Part shown: positions 1 to 8,286 of the stretch, piece by piece
Position numbering within the stretch: position 1 is the first letter of the stretch
Layout: every line of letters begins with the position of its first letter
DNA from: an uncultured Microbacterium sp.
Lineage (GTDB): Bacteria; Actinomycetota; Actinomycetes; Actinomycetales; Microbacteriaceae
Direction of reading: 5' to 3'
Length of the DNA stretch: 35,606 nt
Assembly: GCF_943912325.1 (NCBI RefSeq)
Contig: NZ_CALTTX010000024.1
Span: forward strand, 1-35,606
Notes under the pieces: generated by a model
Databases searched by the model: none
The model's input: only the letters and a program-made list of their open reading frames with translations
What the model was told of the DNA's origin: nothing
Program-made: the position numbers and the translations under genes

Positions 1-28
1 GGGTGGGAGCGCCGCGGCGCTCCCACCC
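1..28 (-). terminator. Terminator hairpin after glpF
   Basis: The first 28 bases are a perfect inverted repeat: GGGTGGGAGCGCCG followed directly by its reverse complement. It begins 8 bases after the glpF stop on the minus strand. There is no strong T-run, which is common for actinobacterial terminators. It could also serve a gene arriving from the left. Confidence 0.7.
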
Positions 29-36
29 CGAAGGGG

Positions 37-804
37 TCAGACGCCGGCTGCCTGCACGAGGTGCAGCAGGACGGGCGATGCGACGGCGGCGAGGGCACCA
101 CCGATGAGCGGGCCGACGACCGGAACCCACGCGTACGACCAGTCGCTGCTGCCCTTGCCCTTGATGGGAAGGATCGCGTGCGCGATGCGGGGACCGAGGT
201 CGCGCGCAGGGTTGATCGCGTAGCCCGTGGGGCCACCGAGCGACGCGCCGATGCCGACAACCAGCAGGGCGACGGGAAGGGCCGTCAGCGGGCCGAGGCC
301 CCCGGGCGTTCCGACCTTGATGTCGCCGTAGTCGGCGAAGCCGAGGATCACGAAAACGAGAACGAACGTCGCGATGATCTCGGTGATGAGGTTCCAGCCG
401 TACGAGCGGATCGCGGGACCGGTCGAGAAGACACCGAGCTTGTTGGCCGGGTCCTCTTCGATGTCGAAGTGATCCTTGTAGGCGAGCCAGCAGAGGATCG
501 CACCGATGATCGCACCGACGAACTGACCCGCGACCGCGACCGCGAAGTTCTCGAACGTGTAGCCCTCGCCGCGGATGAGCAGCGCGATCGACACGGCCGG
601 GTTGAGCTGTGCGCCCGAGTAGGCCGAAGCGATGACACCGGCGAAGACCGCGAGGCCCCAGCCCCAGTTGATCATCAGGGTGCCGCCGCCGAAGCCCTTC
701 GTCCCCTTGAGGATGACGTTGGCGACAACGCCGCAGCCGAGAAGGATGAGCAGTGCCGTACCGACGGTTTCGGACAAGAAGTACAGACCGAAGTTCACTT
801 GCAT
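37..804 (-). CDS. glpF: Glycerol uptake facilitator (aquaglyceroporin)
   Basis: This 255-residue membrane protein belongs to the MIP/aquaporin family and should let glycerol diffuse through the cytoplasmic membrane. Both pore signatures are readable: LNPAV at about residues 67-71 and INPARD at about 197-202. The Asp after the second NPAR is typical of glycerol facilitators rather than water-only channels. Hydrophobic stretches fit six membrane helices, and the length is normal for the family. The ATG start is preceded by an AAAGG sequence. It lies downstream of glpD on the same strand, but a hairpin lies between them, so it may be transcribed separately. The usual partner, glycerol kinase, is not in the window. 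Family assignment is secure; the substrate is inferred from motif and context. Confidence 0.93.
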   Translation of the reverse strand: MQVNFGLYFLSETVGTALLILLGCGVVANVILKGTKGFGGGTLMINWGWGLAVFAGVIASAYSGAQLNPAVSIALLIRGEGYTFENFAVAVAGQFVGAIIGAILCWLAYKDHFDIEEDPANKLGVFSTGPAIRSYGWNLITEIIATFVLVFVILGFADYGDIKVGTPGGLGPLTALPVALLVVGIGASLGGPTGYAINPARDLGPRIAHAILPIKGKGSSDWSYAWVPVVGPLIGGALAAVASPVLLHLVQAAGV

Positions 805-831
805 GTCGTCTTTGACCTTTCTGTGGTGCGT

Positions 832-854
832 GCGACGACGACCGTCGTCGTCGC
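832..854. promoter_or_regulatory. Perfect inverted repeat upstream of glpF
   Basis: The arms GCGACGACGAC and GTCGTCGTCGC are separated by one base and lie 28 to 50 bases upstream of the glpF ATG. It could be an operator or a leader hairpin. The arms are simple GAC/GTC triplet repeats, so chance in GC-rich DNA is possible. Confidence 0.35.
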
Positions 855-922
855 AGGTGGTGCAGTGCCGTTATCCGGCGCCCGGGTTGCTGTGCGCCGG
901 GTTTTCCCGCGGGTGCGGGATC

Positions 923-948
923 GGGGTGCGCCGATTGCGGCGCACCCC
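923..948 (-). terminator. Terminator hairpin after glpD
   Basis: A perfect 10-base-pair stem, GGGGTGCGCC with GGCGCACCCC around a 6-base loop, starts 6 bases after the glpD stop on the minus strand. No T-run follows. It separates glpD from glpF. Confidence 0.7.
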
Positions 949-954
949 GAGGTT

Positions 955-2679
955 TCAGGCGAGCGTCGGCGAACCGGCCTCGACCGAGATTCGGTGAGCC
1001 ACGCGCAGGGCATCCTTCGCCGCAGCGACCTCGTCCTTCGTCTTGGCGGCGTCCCAGCCGAGGCTCGGGGCGATAGCCTTCGCGACAGCCTCCAGCGTGG
1101 CATCCGTCAATCCGCCGACAAACGCGAGCGACGTACGCCGCAACAGCACGTCGAGCAGGTGAACGACCTTCTCGTCGGCGGCCAGGTGCGCGAGCTCCTC
1201 GGCGTAGTATCCCGGAACCGCGGCGAGCTCTTCTGCGCCGACCGGAACGACGGCGAGGATCTGGGTCGCACGCGTGCCGTAGCGGTCGAGCAGGCGCGAG
1301 ACGACGCCGAGGTCGTGGCCGTTCGCGTTGTGAGCGATCCACTTCTGTCGCTCGCCCGCCGTGAGCGGGTAGTCGCGACCGCCGCCGATCTTGAGGCCCT
1401 GGGTCGAGTACGCGTGGCGCTCGCCGAGCACCTCCATCGTGCGCGTCGCGAGGTGCTCCGAAAGGGCGCGGAAGGTCGTCCACTTGCCGCCGACGAGGCT
1501 GAGCACGGGCGTCGTGCCGAGCAGGTCCTCAACGATGCGGTAGTCGCGCGAGACGAAACCGGGCGCGGTGTCGTCGTGACGGGGGAGCGGGCGGATGCCC
1601 GAGAACGTGTAGACGATCTGCTCGCGGTTGACGTCGATCGTCGGGAAGACGTGACGCACGAGATCGAAGAAGTACTCGATCTCGTCGTCGGTCGTCACGA
1701 CGGGCTTCGAGGGGTCGGCGTCGATGTCGGTCGTGCCGACGAGCACGCGTCCCTTGAGCGGGTAGATCAGCACGATGCGGCCGTCGGAGTGCTCGAAGAA
1801 GATCTCGCGCCCCTTCGTTGCGGCGAGCAGCTCGGGGTTGTCGAGCACGACGTGCGAGCCCTTCGTGCCGCCCATGAAGCGAGTCGGCATGCCGAGCGCA
1901 TCGTTCGTCAGGTCGGTCCAGGGGCCAGACGTGTTCACGACGACGCGCGGGCGGAATGTGAACTCTTCACCGCTGACCTCATCGCGGATCGTCACTGCTC
2001 CGTCCGAGAAACCGACGGCGGACGCGTAGTTGGCGGCGCGGGCAGCTTCGCCACCGATCTCTTCGCCGTCACGAAGCACGTCGAGCGCGAGGCGCTCGGG
2101 GTCGTGCATCGAGGCGTCGTAGTAGGTCGCCGTGTATCGCAGGCCCTTGTTCATCTGCGGGAAGTCCTCAAGCGAGGTCTTGCGTCCGCGGAACTGGTGG
2201 CGGGGCACCATGCCGCCGCCGCGCGAGAAGGTGTCGTAGATCAGCAGGCCGATCTTGATCAAGAAGGCGCCGCGTTCGTTGGGCTTGCCACGGCCGTGCG
2301 TGACGAGCAGGCGGAAGGGTGCCGTGATGATGCCCGAGAACGTCTTGAAGATCGGGATCGTGGTCTCGAGAGGGCGCACGTAGTGCGGCGCGGTGCGCAG
2401 CAGGTCGTTGCGCTCGGTCACGGCCTCCTGCACGAGGCGGAACTCGCCGTTCTCGAGGTAGCGAATACCGCCGTGCACCATGTGGCTCGAGGCCGACGAG
2501 GCGCCCGAGACGAAGTCGCCGCGCTCCACGAGGGCGACGTCAACGCCCTGCAACGCCAGGTCGCGGAATGTCGCGATGCCGTTGATGCCACCTCCGATGA
2601 TCAACACATCAGCGGAAGGCCGGGCGCGCAGGCGTCCAATGCTTTCGCGTTCGGTGGATGCATTCTTCGAGGGGCTCAC
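955..2679 (-). CDS. glpD: Aerobic glycerol-3-phosphate dehydrogenase
   Basis: GlpD is a membrane-associated FAD enzyme that oxidises sn-glycerol-3-phosphate to dihydroxyacetone phosphate and passes electrons to quinone. The N-terminus carries the dinucleotide-binding sequence VLIIGGGINGIATFRD followed by VALVERGDF, and GASSASSHMVHGGIRYLE is the usual GlpD FAD/substrate segment. Further in, VVNTSGPW, GTTDID and FSGIRPLP are typical of the family. I chose the GTG at 2679 (574 residues) because AAAGGA lies 8 bases upstream. The longer open frame to 2826 would begin upstream of the apparent promoter, and an ATG at 2700 is part of the ribosome-binding region. It lies between dhaM and glpF on the same strand, so both routes to dihydroxyacetone phosphate are adjacent. 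Confidence 0.93.
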   Translation of the reverse strand: MSPSKNASTERESIGRLRARPSADVLIIGGGINGIATFRDLALQGVDVALVERGDFVSGASSASSHMVHGGIRYLENGEFRLVQEAVTERNDLLRTAPHYVRPLETTIPIFKTFSGIITAPFRLLVTHGRGKPNERGAFLIKIGLLIYDTFSRGGGMVPRHQFRGRKTSLEDFPQMNKGLRYTATYYDASMHDPERLALDVLRDGEEIGGEAARAANYASAVGFSDGAVTIRDEVSGEEFTFRPRVVVNTSGPWTDLTNDALGMPTRFMGGTKGSHVVLDNPELLAATKGREIFFEHSDGRIVLIYPLKGRVLVGTTDIDADPSKPVVTTDDEIEYFFDLVRHVFPTIDVNREQIVYTFSGIRPLPRHDDTAPGFVSRDYRIVEDLLGTTPVLSLVGGKWTTFRALSEHLATRTMEVLGERHAYSTQGLKIGGGRDYPLTAGERQKWIAHNANGHDLGVVSRLLDRYGTRATQILAVVPVGAEELAAVPGYYAEELAHLAADEKVVHLLDVLLRRTSLAFVGGLTDATLEAVAKAIAPSLGWDAAKTKDEVAAAKDALRVAHRISVEAGSPTLA

Positions 2680-2776
2680 AGAGCGATCCTTTCTCCTCAT
2701 CGCGTCCCGCAGAGGCGGGGAGTCGCGCCCGGGCGCGACTCGGACCGGCGCGTTCGTTGCGGCGGTTCCGTTGGAC

Positions 2777-2805
2777 ATAGTGGCCCGATGTGAACATCGT
2801 TGCAA
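2777..2805 (-). promoter_or_regulatory. Candidate glpD promoter with an operator-like palindrome
   Basis: On the minus strand TTGCAA (2805-2800) and CACTAT (2782-2777) are 17 bases apart, as -35 and -10 boxes would be; the -10 match is weak. The spacer contains the palindrome CGATGT-GA-ACATCG (2786-2799), where a repressor would block polymerase. A second imperfect repeat, TGCACG/TGTGCA, lies just upstream. Confidence 0.45.
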
Positions 2806-2853
2806 GCCGGTTGCACATACGTGCACGAGGGGCGTCGCGTGCGCGCTTGTGCG

Positions 2854-3612
2854 TCAGTTTCCCGAGTTGTCGCGTACGTATGACGCGATGGCTTCCTGTG
2901 CTTCGGACGCCTGCGTTCCCGTGGCAGAAATCCGCAGAATTGCGCCCGGCGCCGCCCCGAGCGACATCAACCCGATGACGCTGCGCGCGTCGACAGTCGG
3001 CCGCTCTGAGCCCACGAGTCCCACGCGCACGTCGGCATCGAACGATCGTGCGAGCTGCACGATCGCCGAAGCGGGCCGCGCATGCAGTCCCGCGGGGTCG
3101 GCGATCGCGACCTCGACGGCCGTATCGGTCGCGCCCTCGGTTGCTTCTGTCGACACGGCGGGAGAAGTGGATGCTTCGGGCGCCGCTGTCTCGTCAGCGG
3201 GCGCGTCATCGGCGGTCGCTAGCTGCGCGATCTTGGGGTCGAGCGCTCGCACGACTTCGGCGGCGACCGAGTCGAGGCTTGCGCCGCCCGCCGCTTGGAC
3301 GACGGCCGTGACGAGACCCTCGACGAAGGGTGCGGGACTCAGCCGGACGGGATGGGGGGTGCTCGTGAACTCAGAGGCCATTTCTGCGCTCAGTACGGCC
3401 GACCCGAGATCCATGATCACGAGCACGCCGTCTTCCGTCGCCGACGCGTCGATCGCTTGTGCGATCAGCACGGGGTCGGTGCCGATATCACCCGCCGCAG
3501 TACCGGCGGCGACGACGACGCGGGGTGGCGTCGCGCCGCCCATCTGCAGGGCGAGGTCGGTGGCCGCCTGCGCCAACGCGGGGGAATGCGAGACGACGAC
3601 GATCGAGATCAT
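2854..3612 (-). CDS. dhaM: PTS-dependent dihydroxyacetone kinase phosphotransferase subunit DhaM (EIIA-HPr fusion)
   Basis: DhaM takes phosphate from the sugar phosphotransferase system and rephosphorylates the ADP held by DhaL. The 252 residues contain an N-terminal EIIA-mannose-type domain with the phosphorylatable His9 in VVSHSPALA and VLIMDLGSA at about 64-72. A linker rich in Ala, Thr, Glu and Ser follows (about 133-163), and then an HPr-like domain with GLHARPAS, whose active His is residue 178. The third, enzyme I-like domain of Escherichia coli DhaM is absent, so phosphate should come from a separate enzyme I. The ATG overlaps the dhaL stop by four bases (ATGA), so translation is probably coupled. 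It is the last gene of dhaKLM. Confidence 0.93.
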   Translation of the reverse strand: MISIVVVSHSPALAQAATDLALQMGGATPPRVVVAAGTAAGDIGTDPVLIAQAIDASATEDGVLVIMDLGSAVLSAEMASEFTSTPHPVRLSPAPFVEGLVTAVVQAAGGASLDSVAAEVVRALDPKIAQLATADDAPADETAAPEASTSPAVSTEATEGATDTAVEVAIADPAGLHARPASAIVQLARSFDADVRVGLVGSERPTVDARSVIGLMSLGAAPGAILRISATGTQASEAQEAIASYVRDNSGN

Positions 3613-4256
3613 GCGCCGGCTTTCTTCGCGAGCGCGTCAGCGAGGGCGCCGAACAGCAGCGTGAGCGAGGTCGCTCCGGGGTCGAGATGCCCCGCGCTCC
3701 GCTCACCGAGGTAGCTCGCCCGCCCCTTGCGTGCCACGAGCGGACCGGTAGCGTCTCGACCGGTTTCCGCTGCCGCCAATGCGGCCTGCGCGGCGGCTGC
3801 GGGGGTCGAGCCCGAGGCAGCCGCAGCCTTCCAGGCTTCGACGGCCGGAGCGAGGGCGTCGACGAGGGTCTTGTCGCCTACCTCGGCGCGCCCACGCGCG
3901 ATGATTCCCTCGAGCCCGCTCTGCAGGGCATCGCCGAACCCCGAGGCATCCACCGATTCGACCTTTCCTGCCGATGACCCGAGTCGCAAGAAGAACGTGC
4001 CGTACAGCGGCCCGCTCGCGCCACCGACGGTCGTCACGAGCGTCATGCCGACCTTGGTGAAGAGGTCGGCGAAGGTCTCGAACTGCTCGGCCGAGAGCGC
4101 GGCGATGACGGCATTCATGCCGCGGGTGAGGTTCGCGCCGTGATCGGCGTCGCCGATCGTCGAGTCGAGCTCGGTCAGCACGCTCTCGTTCTCGGTGACG
4201 GCGCGAGAGAATCCCTCGAGCCAGGCATTCATGTCTGTGACGCCGATGTCAGTCAT
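3609..4256 (-). CDS. dhaL: Dihydroxyacetone kinase ADP-binding subunit DhaL
   Basis: DhaL holds ADP/ATP and transfers the phosphate to dihydroxyacetone bound on DhaK. The predicted 215 residues match the usual size of about 210. The Mg-nucleotide motif TIGDADHGAN lies near residues 33-42 with its conserved Asp residues. TTVGGASGPLYGT, RKGRASYLGERS and a C-terminal DPGATS are also typical. The start at 4256 was chosen because the protein aligns from there with family-like sequence (MTDIGVTDMNAWLEGF); the open frame continues upstream only as an out-of-frame copy of dhaK. It is separated from dhaK by 26 bases and overlaps dhaM by four. Confidence 0.93.
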   Translation of the reverse strand: MTDIGVTDMNAWLEGFSRAVTENESVLTELDSTIGDADHGANLTRGMNAVIAALSAEQFETFADLFTKVGMTLVTTVGGASGPLYGTFFLRLGSSAGKVESVDASGFGDALQSGLEGIIARGRAEVGDKTLVDALAPAVEAWKAAAASGSTPAAAAQAALAAAETGRDATGPLVARKGRASYLGERSAGHLDPGATSLTLLFGALADALAKKAGA

Positions 4257-4282
4257 CGTGTTCCTTCGTTCGTGTGTGTGGT

Positions 4283-5281
4283 TCAGGCGCCCCAGCGCAG
4301 GCCCGGCGTGACGACGGGAGCATCCCAGAGGCGCAGCGTTTCGGCATCGGCGGGGACGATCGTGAGCGAGGCTCCCGCCATGTCGAGACTCGTGATGTAG
4401 TCGCCGATCAGAACGCGCGCGGGGTTGATCCCAGCGGCCCGCAGTCGCGGCTCGATCTCGCCGTAGAGCAGGTAGAGCTCGATCTCGGGGGTGCCGCCGA
4501 GGCCAGAGATCAGCACGATCGCGTCTTGCGGGATGCCGTCGCCGAAATCGTGGACGATCGGGTCGACGATCCACCCGGCGATCTCATGCGCGCTGGCGAT
4601 TTTTTCGCGGTGGCGGCCCGGTTCGCCGTGGATGCCGACACCGACCTCCATTTCGTCGTCGGGCAGTTCGAACGTCGGCTTTCCCGCGGCCGGCACCGTG
4701 CAGCTCGTCAACGCGACGCCCATCGATCGGCCCGACTCCGCGACCTGACGCGCGTAGGCGGCGACCGCATCGAGATCGGCGCCCTCTTCGGCGAGAGCCC
4801 CCACGACCTTCTCGAGCACGACCGTCGTGCCGACGCCGCGGCGCCCGGCCGTCCAGGTGGAATCCTCGACCGCGACGTCATCGGCGACGACGACCGACTC
4901 GACGCGCACACCGGTCGCGGCGGCGAGTTCGGCGGCCATCTCGAAGTTCATGACATCGCCCGTGTAGTTCTTCACGATGTGCAGCACGCCGGCGCCCGAA
5001 TCCGCGCCCTGCGTCGCCGAGAGGATCTGATCGGGAGTCGGCGAGGTGAATACTTCGCCTGCGCACGCGGCGTCGAGCATGCCGACACCGACGAATCCGC
5101 CGTGCATCGGCTCGTGGCCGGAGCCGCCCCCCGAGAGCAGCGCGACCTTTCCGGCGCGCGTGGGCTCGCCGCGATAGATCACGCGCGTGTCGAGATCGAC
5201 GCGCAGCTCGGGATGTGCCGCCTGCACGCCGCGCAAGGCCTCGATCAGCACGTTCGACGCGTCGTTGATGAATTTCTTCAT
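4283..5281 (-). CDS. dhaK: Dihydroxyacetone kinase substrate-binding subunit DhaK
   Basis: DhaK binds dihydroxyacetone covalently through a histidine, and the bound sugar is phosphorylated by DhaL. The 332 residues show the family landmarks at the same numbers as the Escherichia coli enzyme: His56 in GGGSGHEPMHGG, Asp109 in KNYTGDVMNF, and His218, the hemiaminal-forming residue, in VGIHGEPG. The start MKKFINDAS is standard for the family, and AAAGGAG sits just before it. It is the first gene of the leftward dhaKLM operon and diverges from the IclR-type regulator gene, with a strong palindrome between them. Confidence 0.96.
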   Translation of the reverse strand: MKKFINDASNVLIEALRGVQAAHPELRVDLDTRVIYRGEPTRAGKVALLSGGGSGHEPMHGGFVGVGMLDAACAGEVFTSPTPDQILSATQGADSGAGVLHIVKNYTGDVMNFEMAAELAAATGVRVESVVVADDVAVEDSTWTAGRRGVGTTVVLEKVVGALAEEGADLDAVAAYARQVAESGRSMGVALTSCTVPAAGKPTFELPDDEMEVGVGIHGEPGRHREKIASAHEIAGWIVDPIVHDFGDGIPQDAIVLISGLGGTPEIELYLLYGEIEPRLRAAGINPARVLIGDYITSLDMAGASLTIVPADAETLRLWDAPVVTPGLRWGA

Positions 5282-5369
5282 GAGTGTGTTCTCCTTTGAA
5301 CTGTTCGGAACGCTTCGCGGCGCGGTTCCGCTGGACGGATGCCGCGGAATCACCTCTTGCAAATTCGAA

Positions 5370-5394
5370 TGTGATTCGACATTGTCGAATCACA
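5370..5394. promoter_or_regulatory. Probable operator between dhaK and the IclR-type regulator
   Basis: This is a perfect inverted repeat with arms TGTGATTCGAC and GTCGAATCACA around ATT. It is AT-richer than its surroundings and sits 89 bases upstream of dhaK and 93 bases upstream of the regulator ATG. A further half-site, GAATCAC (5347-5353), lies towards dhaK. Symmetry, placement in a divergent promoter region and adjacency to a regulator gene suggest binding by that regulator. Confidence 0.65.
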
Positions 5395-5487
5395 CCCCTC
5401 CGATGAGGATCGCGGCGCCGGCGCCGGATGTCAAGGGGCAAGCATCCACTCGGCCGAAATCGGCCCCGAGCATCGAAGGAGATGCGC

Positions 5488-6243
5488 ATGATCCAGTCGA
5501 TCGACCGCGCCGCGCGGGTGCTGTTACAGCTGCAGGGAGCACGCCGTCTCGGCATCGGAGAGCTTGCGACCGCTCTCGGGTTGCCGCCGTCGACTGTGCA
5601 CGGCATCGTCGCTTCGCTCGCGGAGCACGGGCTCGTCGCGAAAGAGTCCGGCACGAATCGCTACTTGCTGGGCCCCGCGCTGCTGCGCCTGTCGAACGTC
5701 TACCTCGACACGCTCGAGGTTCGCGCGCATGCGCTGCGCTGGAGCACTGAGCTCTCGCGGCGCACGGGGTTTGCCACGCGACTGGCGGTTCCGTTCGGCG
5801 ATGACGTCATCGTGATCCTGCATCATCCGCGGCCGGGCCGCTTCGAGCACATGCCCGAGCAGGGGGCGGCCCTCCCGGCGCACGCGTGCGCTCTCGGCAA
5901 GGTGCTGCTCGCCCACGATTCCGAGTTCGCGGCCTCGGCGCTCGCGCGCCCGCTCGCCCCGTTGACGGGAGAGACGCGGACGGATGCCACACGGCTGCGC
6001 GTCGAGCTCGCGCAAGTCGCCGCGCGCGGTCTCGCGCACGAAGAGGACGAGGCGGTGATCGGGGAGTCGGGGCTCGCCGCCCCCGTGTTCGACCGCACGG
6101 GAGCCGTCGTCGCGGCGCTCGGTGTCGTCGTGCCGACGAGCGAATATCCGCCGGGCGAGTTCGCGGTGGACGACCTGCGCGAAGCCGCGCGTTCGATCTC
6201 GCGCGAACTGGGAGCCTCGTCGTGGCCCCCGTTCAGCGCTTAA
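5488..6243 (+). CDS. IclR-family transcriptional regulator, likely of the dha/glp genes
   Basis: The 251-residue protein has an N-terminal winged helix-turn-helix (about residues 3-60; LGIGELATALGLPPSTVHGI is the DNA-reading part) and a C-terminal IclR effector-binding domain (about 75-245). The segments HACALGKVLLA, RGLAHEEDEAVIGESGLAAPV and VVAALGVVVP are characteristic of the latter. The ATG at 5488 follows GAAGGAG with a 6-base gap; an ATG six bases earlier overlaps that site. It is transcribed away from dhaK, and the shared intergenic region carries the palindrome at 5370-5394. I infer that it controls dhaKLM and itself, perhaps also glpD and glpF. The ligand is unknown; glycerol, glycerol-3-phosphate or dihydroxyacetone are reasonable candidates. 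Confidence 0.88.
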   Translation: MIQSIDRAARVLLQLQGARRLGIGELATALGLPPSTVHGIVASLAEHGLVAKESGTNRYLLGPALLRLSNVYLDTLEVRAHALRWSTELSRRTGFATRLAVPFGDDVIVILHHPRPGRFEHMPEQGAALPAHACALGKVLLAHDSEFAASALARPLAPLTGETRTDATRLRVELAQVAARGLAHEEDEAVIGESGLAAPVFDRTGAVVAALGVVVPTSEYPPGEFAVDDLREAARSISRELGASSWPPFSA

Positions 6244-6264
6244 TCCAGGCCGAAGCGATCGCTT

Positions 6265-7140
6265 TTACGACGGCTCGCCCGTGCCGCGGCGCTCGAGCGG
6301 CAGAGCCTGCTTGAGGCGTTTGATCGGGCTCTCGGCCGGAGGCTCGTTGTAGGCGTTCGCGAGTTCCTGACCCGAGAGGGCGTGGATCGCGGCCATGAGT
6401 TCTTCGGTCGCGGTGCGGCGGGCGCGCCCCGACGTCGGCGCCCCGTGGCGCGAGAGATCGAGCGGCTCACCGAAGCGAATCGTGATGCGGGGGCGCAACC
6501 GCGGCACCGTCGCGCCGATCGGCATGACCTTGTTCGTGCCGATCAGTCCGACCGGCACGACGGGCGCTCCCGTCTGCAATGCGAGGAAGGCGACGCCCGT
6601 GCGGCCCTTATAGAGGCGCCCGTCGCGCGAACGCGTTCCCTCGGGATAGAGGGCCACGGCCTGACCGTCGTCGAGAAAGGCCTTTTGCTGTTCGAGCGCT
6701 TCGAGCGCGGCCTGGCCGGCGCCGCGGCGCACGGGACGCGCCCCAACGGCCGTGAAGAACGTCGACGAGAGGCGCCCCTTGAGGCCTGGTCCGTCGAAGT
6801 AGTCGGACTTCGCGAGAAACCGCACGACGCGCGGCGACGCGACCGGAATCGCGATCGAGTCGATGAACGACAGGTGATTGCTGGCCAAAATCACCGGCCC
6901 CGTGAGAGGGACGTTCTCGCGACCCTCGATGCGGGGGCGGAACAAAACGCGCGTCGTCGGGAGCAGCAGCAGGCGCCCGAGAATGTACGCCGCACCGACG
7001 CGGTCGGCGGGCTCGACCTCGTGCTCCGCTTCTGCCGGGTTCGGCGTAGCACCGTCGTCGGCACCGGTGACGGCGTCGTCGGGGGCGGGCTCAGCAGCCT
7101 GCTCGTGTGCGGACATCGTCTCAGGATATCGCTCACTCAT
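6265..7140 (-). CDS. plsC: 1-acyl-sn-glycerol-3-phosphate acyltransferase family protein
   Basis: This is a PlsC/LPLAT-family enzyme expected to acylate lysophosphatidic acid, or a related glycerolipid, at the membrane. The catalytic block I motif NHLSFID (HX4D) is visible. It is followed by FLAKSDYFDGPGLKG, the glycerophosphate-binding motif YPEGTRSRDG and the late motif GAPVVPVGLIG, all in the usual order. The first 50 or so residues are acidic and low in complexity. The start is uncertain: ATG 7140 is given, with GTG 7161 and ATG 7116 as alternatives and no clear ribosome-binding site for any. It converges with the IclR-type gene, 21 bases apart. Confidence 0.85.
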   Translation of the reverse strand: MSERYPETMSAHEQAAEPAPDDAVTGADDGATPNPAEAEHEVEPADRVGAAYILGRLLLLPTTRVLFRPRIEGRENVPLTGPVILASNHLSFIDSIAIPVASPRVVRFLAKSDYFDGPGLKGRLSSTFFTAVGARPVRRGAGQAALEALEQQKAFLDDGQAVALYPEGTRSRDGRLYKGRTGVAFLALQTGAPVVPVGLIGTNKVMPIGATVPRLRPRITIRFGEPLDLSRHGAPTSGRARRTATEELMAAIHALSGQELANAYNEPPAESPIKRLKQALPLERRGTGEPS

Positions 7141-7297
7141 GCCGCGCTCGGCATGATTCACAGACGACGGATGCCGGGCGTCGGGCGATGCGCGCCGTCG
7201 GCGCTCCCAGCGCGGTCAAAGACGAAATCCAGCAGAATGGGTACGATCTGGTGCCCGTGGTGTTCTCCGGGCGCACACCGCAACCGTGAGGCTTTTC

Positions 7298-8242
7298 GTG
7301 CGTATTCGCTCTCTGTCCGTTCTGTCCGCTCTTGCCCTCTCGGGGCTTCTTCTTGCCGGGTGTTCCGGCTCGGCGACTCCCACCGCGAGTGGGTCCGCAA
7401 GCGCGGGTGACCTGTGCTCGGCGGCTGCGGCTCCCGGTCAGGCATCCAATTCCGTCACTGTCGACGGGACCGAGGGCAGCGTGTCGACGGCGACGTTCAC
7501 GCCGGGACTCGAGGTGTCGGGTGTGCAGCGCACCGTCGTGTCAGAGGGAACGGGCGACGCGCTCAAGGAGGGCGACTGGGTCAAGCTCGGCTTCAGTGCG
7601 TTCGACGCGACGACGGGCGAGAAGCTCGGCGATGCGGGATACAACGACACCGACTACCTGCCGCAGCAGTTGACGGCCGGCTCGGGCTTTTCGCAACTGA
7701 TCGGGTGCGCTCCCGTCGGCTCGCGACTCGTCGTGACGCTGCCCGCGAGCGAGAGTGGCGGAGCGCAGGTCTACGTTCTCGACGTGCTCGGCACGACTCC
7801 GACAGCGGCCTGGGGCGCGCAGCAAGACCCCGTGGCGGGCATGCCGACCGTGACGCTCGGCGCCGACGGCACCCCGACCGTCGCGATTCCCGATGCCGCG
7901 GCCCCCACCGATATCCAGATCTCGGTGCTCAAGAAGGGCGATGGCCCGGAGGTCGCGTCCGGCGACACGACGCTGCTGCAGTACTACGGCGTGAACTGGG
8001 CCGACGGCCAGAGCTTCGATTCGTCGTGGTCGCGCGGTGGCACTCCCATCTCGTCGCAGGGCAACGCGTACGTTCCCGGGTTCGTGCAGGCGCTCGACGG
8101 GCAGACGGTCGGGTCGCAGGTGCTCGTCGTCATTCCGCCGGCGCTCGGCTACGGTGACCAGGCACAGGGGTCGATCCCGGCGAACTCGACGCTCGTGTTC
8201 GTGATCGACATCCTCGCTACGCAGCACGCCAAGACGCAGTAA
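7298..8242 (+). CDS. Lipoprotein FKBP-type peptidyl-prolyl isomerase
   Basis: The 314-residue protein begins with a lipoprotein signal: a short basic start, a hydrophobic stretch and the lipobox LLLAGC at about residues 17-22, so it should be anchored outside the membrane. The C-terminal part (about 200-310) reads as an FKBP domain: GDTTLLQYYGVNWADGQSF, SRGGTP, VPGFVQALDGQTVGSQ and IPPALGYGDQAQGSIPANS. The middle part (about 65-170) resembles a second, degenerate FKBP-like repeat with EGDWVKLGFSAFDATTGEK. The GTG at 7298 was chosen because GAGG lies 6 bases upstream and the signal peptide is then of ideal length; GTG 7286 is possible. A role in folding exported proteins is inferred. dxr starts 44 bases downstream. 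Confidence 0.88.
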   Translation: MRIRSLSVLSALALSGLLLAGCSGSATPTASGSASAGDLCSAAAAPGQASNSVTVDGTEGSVSTATFTPGLEVSGVQRTVVSEGTGDALKEGDWVKLGFSAFDATTGEKLGDAGYNDTDYLPQQLTAGSGFSQLIGCAPVGSRLVVTLPASESGGAQVYVLDVLGTTPTAAWGAQQDPVAGMPTVTLGADGTPTVAIPDAAAPTDIQISVLKKGDGPEVASGDTTLLQYYGVNWADGQSFDSSWSRGGTPISSQGNAYVPGFVQALDGQTVGSQVLVVIPPALGYGDQAQGSIPANSTLVFVIDILATQHAKTQ

Positions 8243-8286
8243 TCGCGCGGCGCCGTCTTCCGTCGCGACAGCTCTAGGCTGAGGCC

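Noticed and set aside
61..2793. Long rightward open frame of 910 codons opposite glpF and glpD
   Set aside because: It is the antisense shadow of two well-identified genes; its product is Arg/Asp/Val-rich with no family motif. Such frames are common in GC-rich DNA.
6253..6264. AAGCGATCGCTT palindrome between the IclR-type gene and plsC as a terminator
   Set aside because: It is symmetrical without a loop and too short for a stable hairpin.
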